Part shown: piece after piece, positions 30,938-31,330 of the stretch
How positions within the stretch are numbered: the first letter of the stretch is position 1
Layout: each line of letters begins with the position of its first letter
From: Bigelowiella natans CCMP2755
Taxonomy: Eukaryota; Cercozoa; Chlorarachniophyceae
Assembly: GCA_000320545.1 (NCBI GenBank)
Contig: ADNK01000885.1
Coordinates: forward strand, 1 to 31,330
DNA: 31,330 bases
Direction: 5' to 3'
The notes under the pieces: model-generated
Database searches by the model: none
Told to the model about the DNA's origin: nothing
Seen by the model: the letters and a program-made list of their open reading frames with translations, nothing else
Made by a program: the position numbers and the translations under genes

Positions 30938-31330
30938 AGTAATTTTAGTACTAGTTGTTGCCAAAAGCCCCTATCCTGGGGAGAAAAAAAAAGGGAATAG
31001 GAGGGGGAGGAGGAAAAAAAAAAAAAAAGGGAATAAACCGTAAGAAATAGGGATTATAACCCAAACATCAAAGATACAACATCCCACCGGCCATGCTCTT
31101 GCCTTTAGCACTAAGATTTGCCCAACGGAAGACATCCTCTACACGACATCTGCTTTGTACTATGGCGAAAGATTTCCTGTGAACCTTTATGTGGAAGGGG
31201 AAATGTACGCCATAGCAAGCGGATTGCCCCCGTCTGATAAATATTTGTTACCACTATAGTGAAGACCGTGGGTCAGGAAGGCTACTCATTCTGCGGAGTA
31301 GAACTCGATAGTAGACATATCGCCGATCAC
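30938..31330. other. Photolyase intron or unresolved end of window
   Basis: No continuation exon of the photolyase gene was found, although the family requires one. A-rich tracts lie at 30983-30993 and 31013-31028. The DNA is presumably intronic. Confidence 0.5.

Noticed and set aside
1-31330. Transposons, LTRs, CRISPR arrays, tRNA and rRNA genes
   Set aside because: No transposase or polymerase motif, long terminal repeat, target-site duplication, regular spacer array or cloverleaf was seen by eye; a covariance-model and repeat-library search would be decisive.

Overview
The window reads as nuclear DNA of an intron-rich, flagellate-type microbial eukaryote, most likely an alga with a complex (secondary) plastid. 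The reasons are: almost every recognisable gene is cut into many short exons by GT-AG introns, most of about 50-100 nt; TIPIN and p25-alpha families are present; and a photolyase/cryptochrome-family protein begins with a hydrophobic signal-peptide-like segment followed by a Ser/Arg-rich stretch, the usual form of a bipartite plastid-targeting leader. The species cannot be read from the sequence; a chlorarachniophyte, cryptophyte or similar lineage is only a guess. No tRNA, rRNA, transposase, reverse transcriptase, CRISPR or bacterial gene was seen. || Layout: 1-1947 is microsatellite-packed non-coding DNA. 1948-3098 (-) is an unrecognised low-complexity protein with a coiled-coil-like tail. 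3625-5097 (+) is a RanBP2-zinc-finger/SAM protein with two Tudor-like segments. 6182-7197 (-) is a TIPIN/Swi3/Csm3 replication-fork protein with an apparent frame break. 8777-11022 (-) is an 11-exon p25-alpha (TPPP-like) protein. 11560-11775 (+) is a doubtful short gene. 12833-15091 (-) is a 16-exon pirin. 16360-18043 (-) is an orphan seven-helix membrane protein. 18473-21188 (+) is a six-finger C2H2/C2HC zinc-finger protein. 22390-26300 holds coding-like segments on both strands that I could not resolve into firm models. 26420-30906 (+) is the photolyase/cryptochrome gene, 17 exons in view and running off the right edge. || The genes do not form a pathway; this is an ordinary eukaryotic neighbourhood of unrelated genes on both strands. 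Exon models were built by hand from reading-frame continuity, family motifs and GT/AG signals, and the lengths and phases of the joined exons were checked. The spacers at about 5.2-6.0, 11.8-12.7, 15.8-16.25 and 21.2-21.8 kb share a CATG/TGCA-rich composition and may be remnants of an unrecognised repeat. || The most interesting points are: the multi-domain architecture of the RanBP2-SAM gene; introns as short as 28 nt; the frame break in TIPIN; the regular splitting of every zinc finger by an intron; microsatellites sitting directly against splice sites; and the plastid-type leader on the photolyase.
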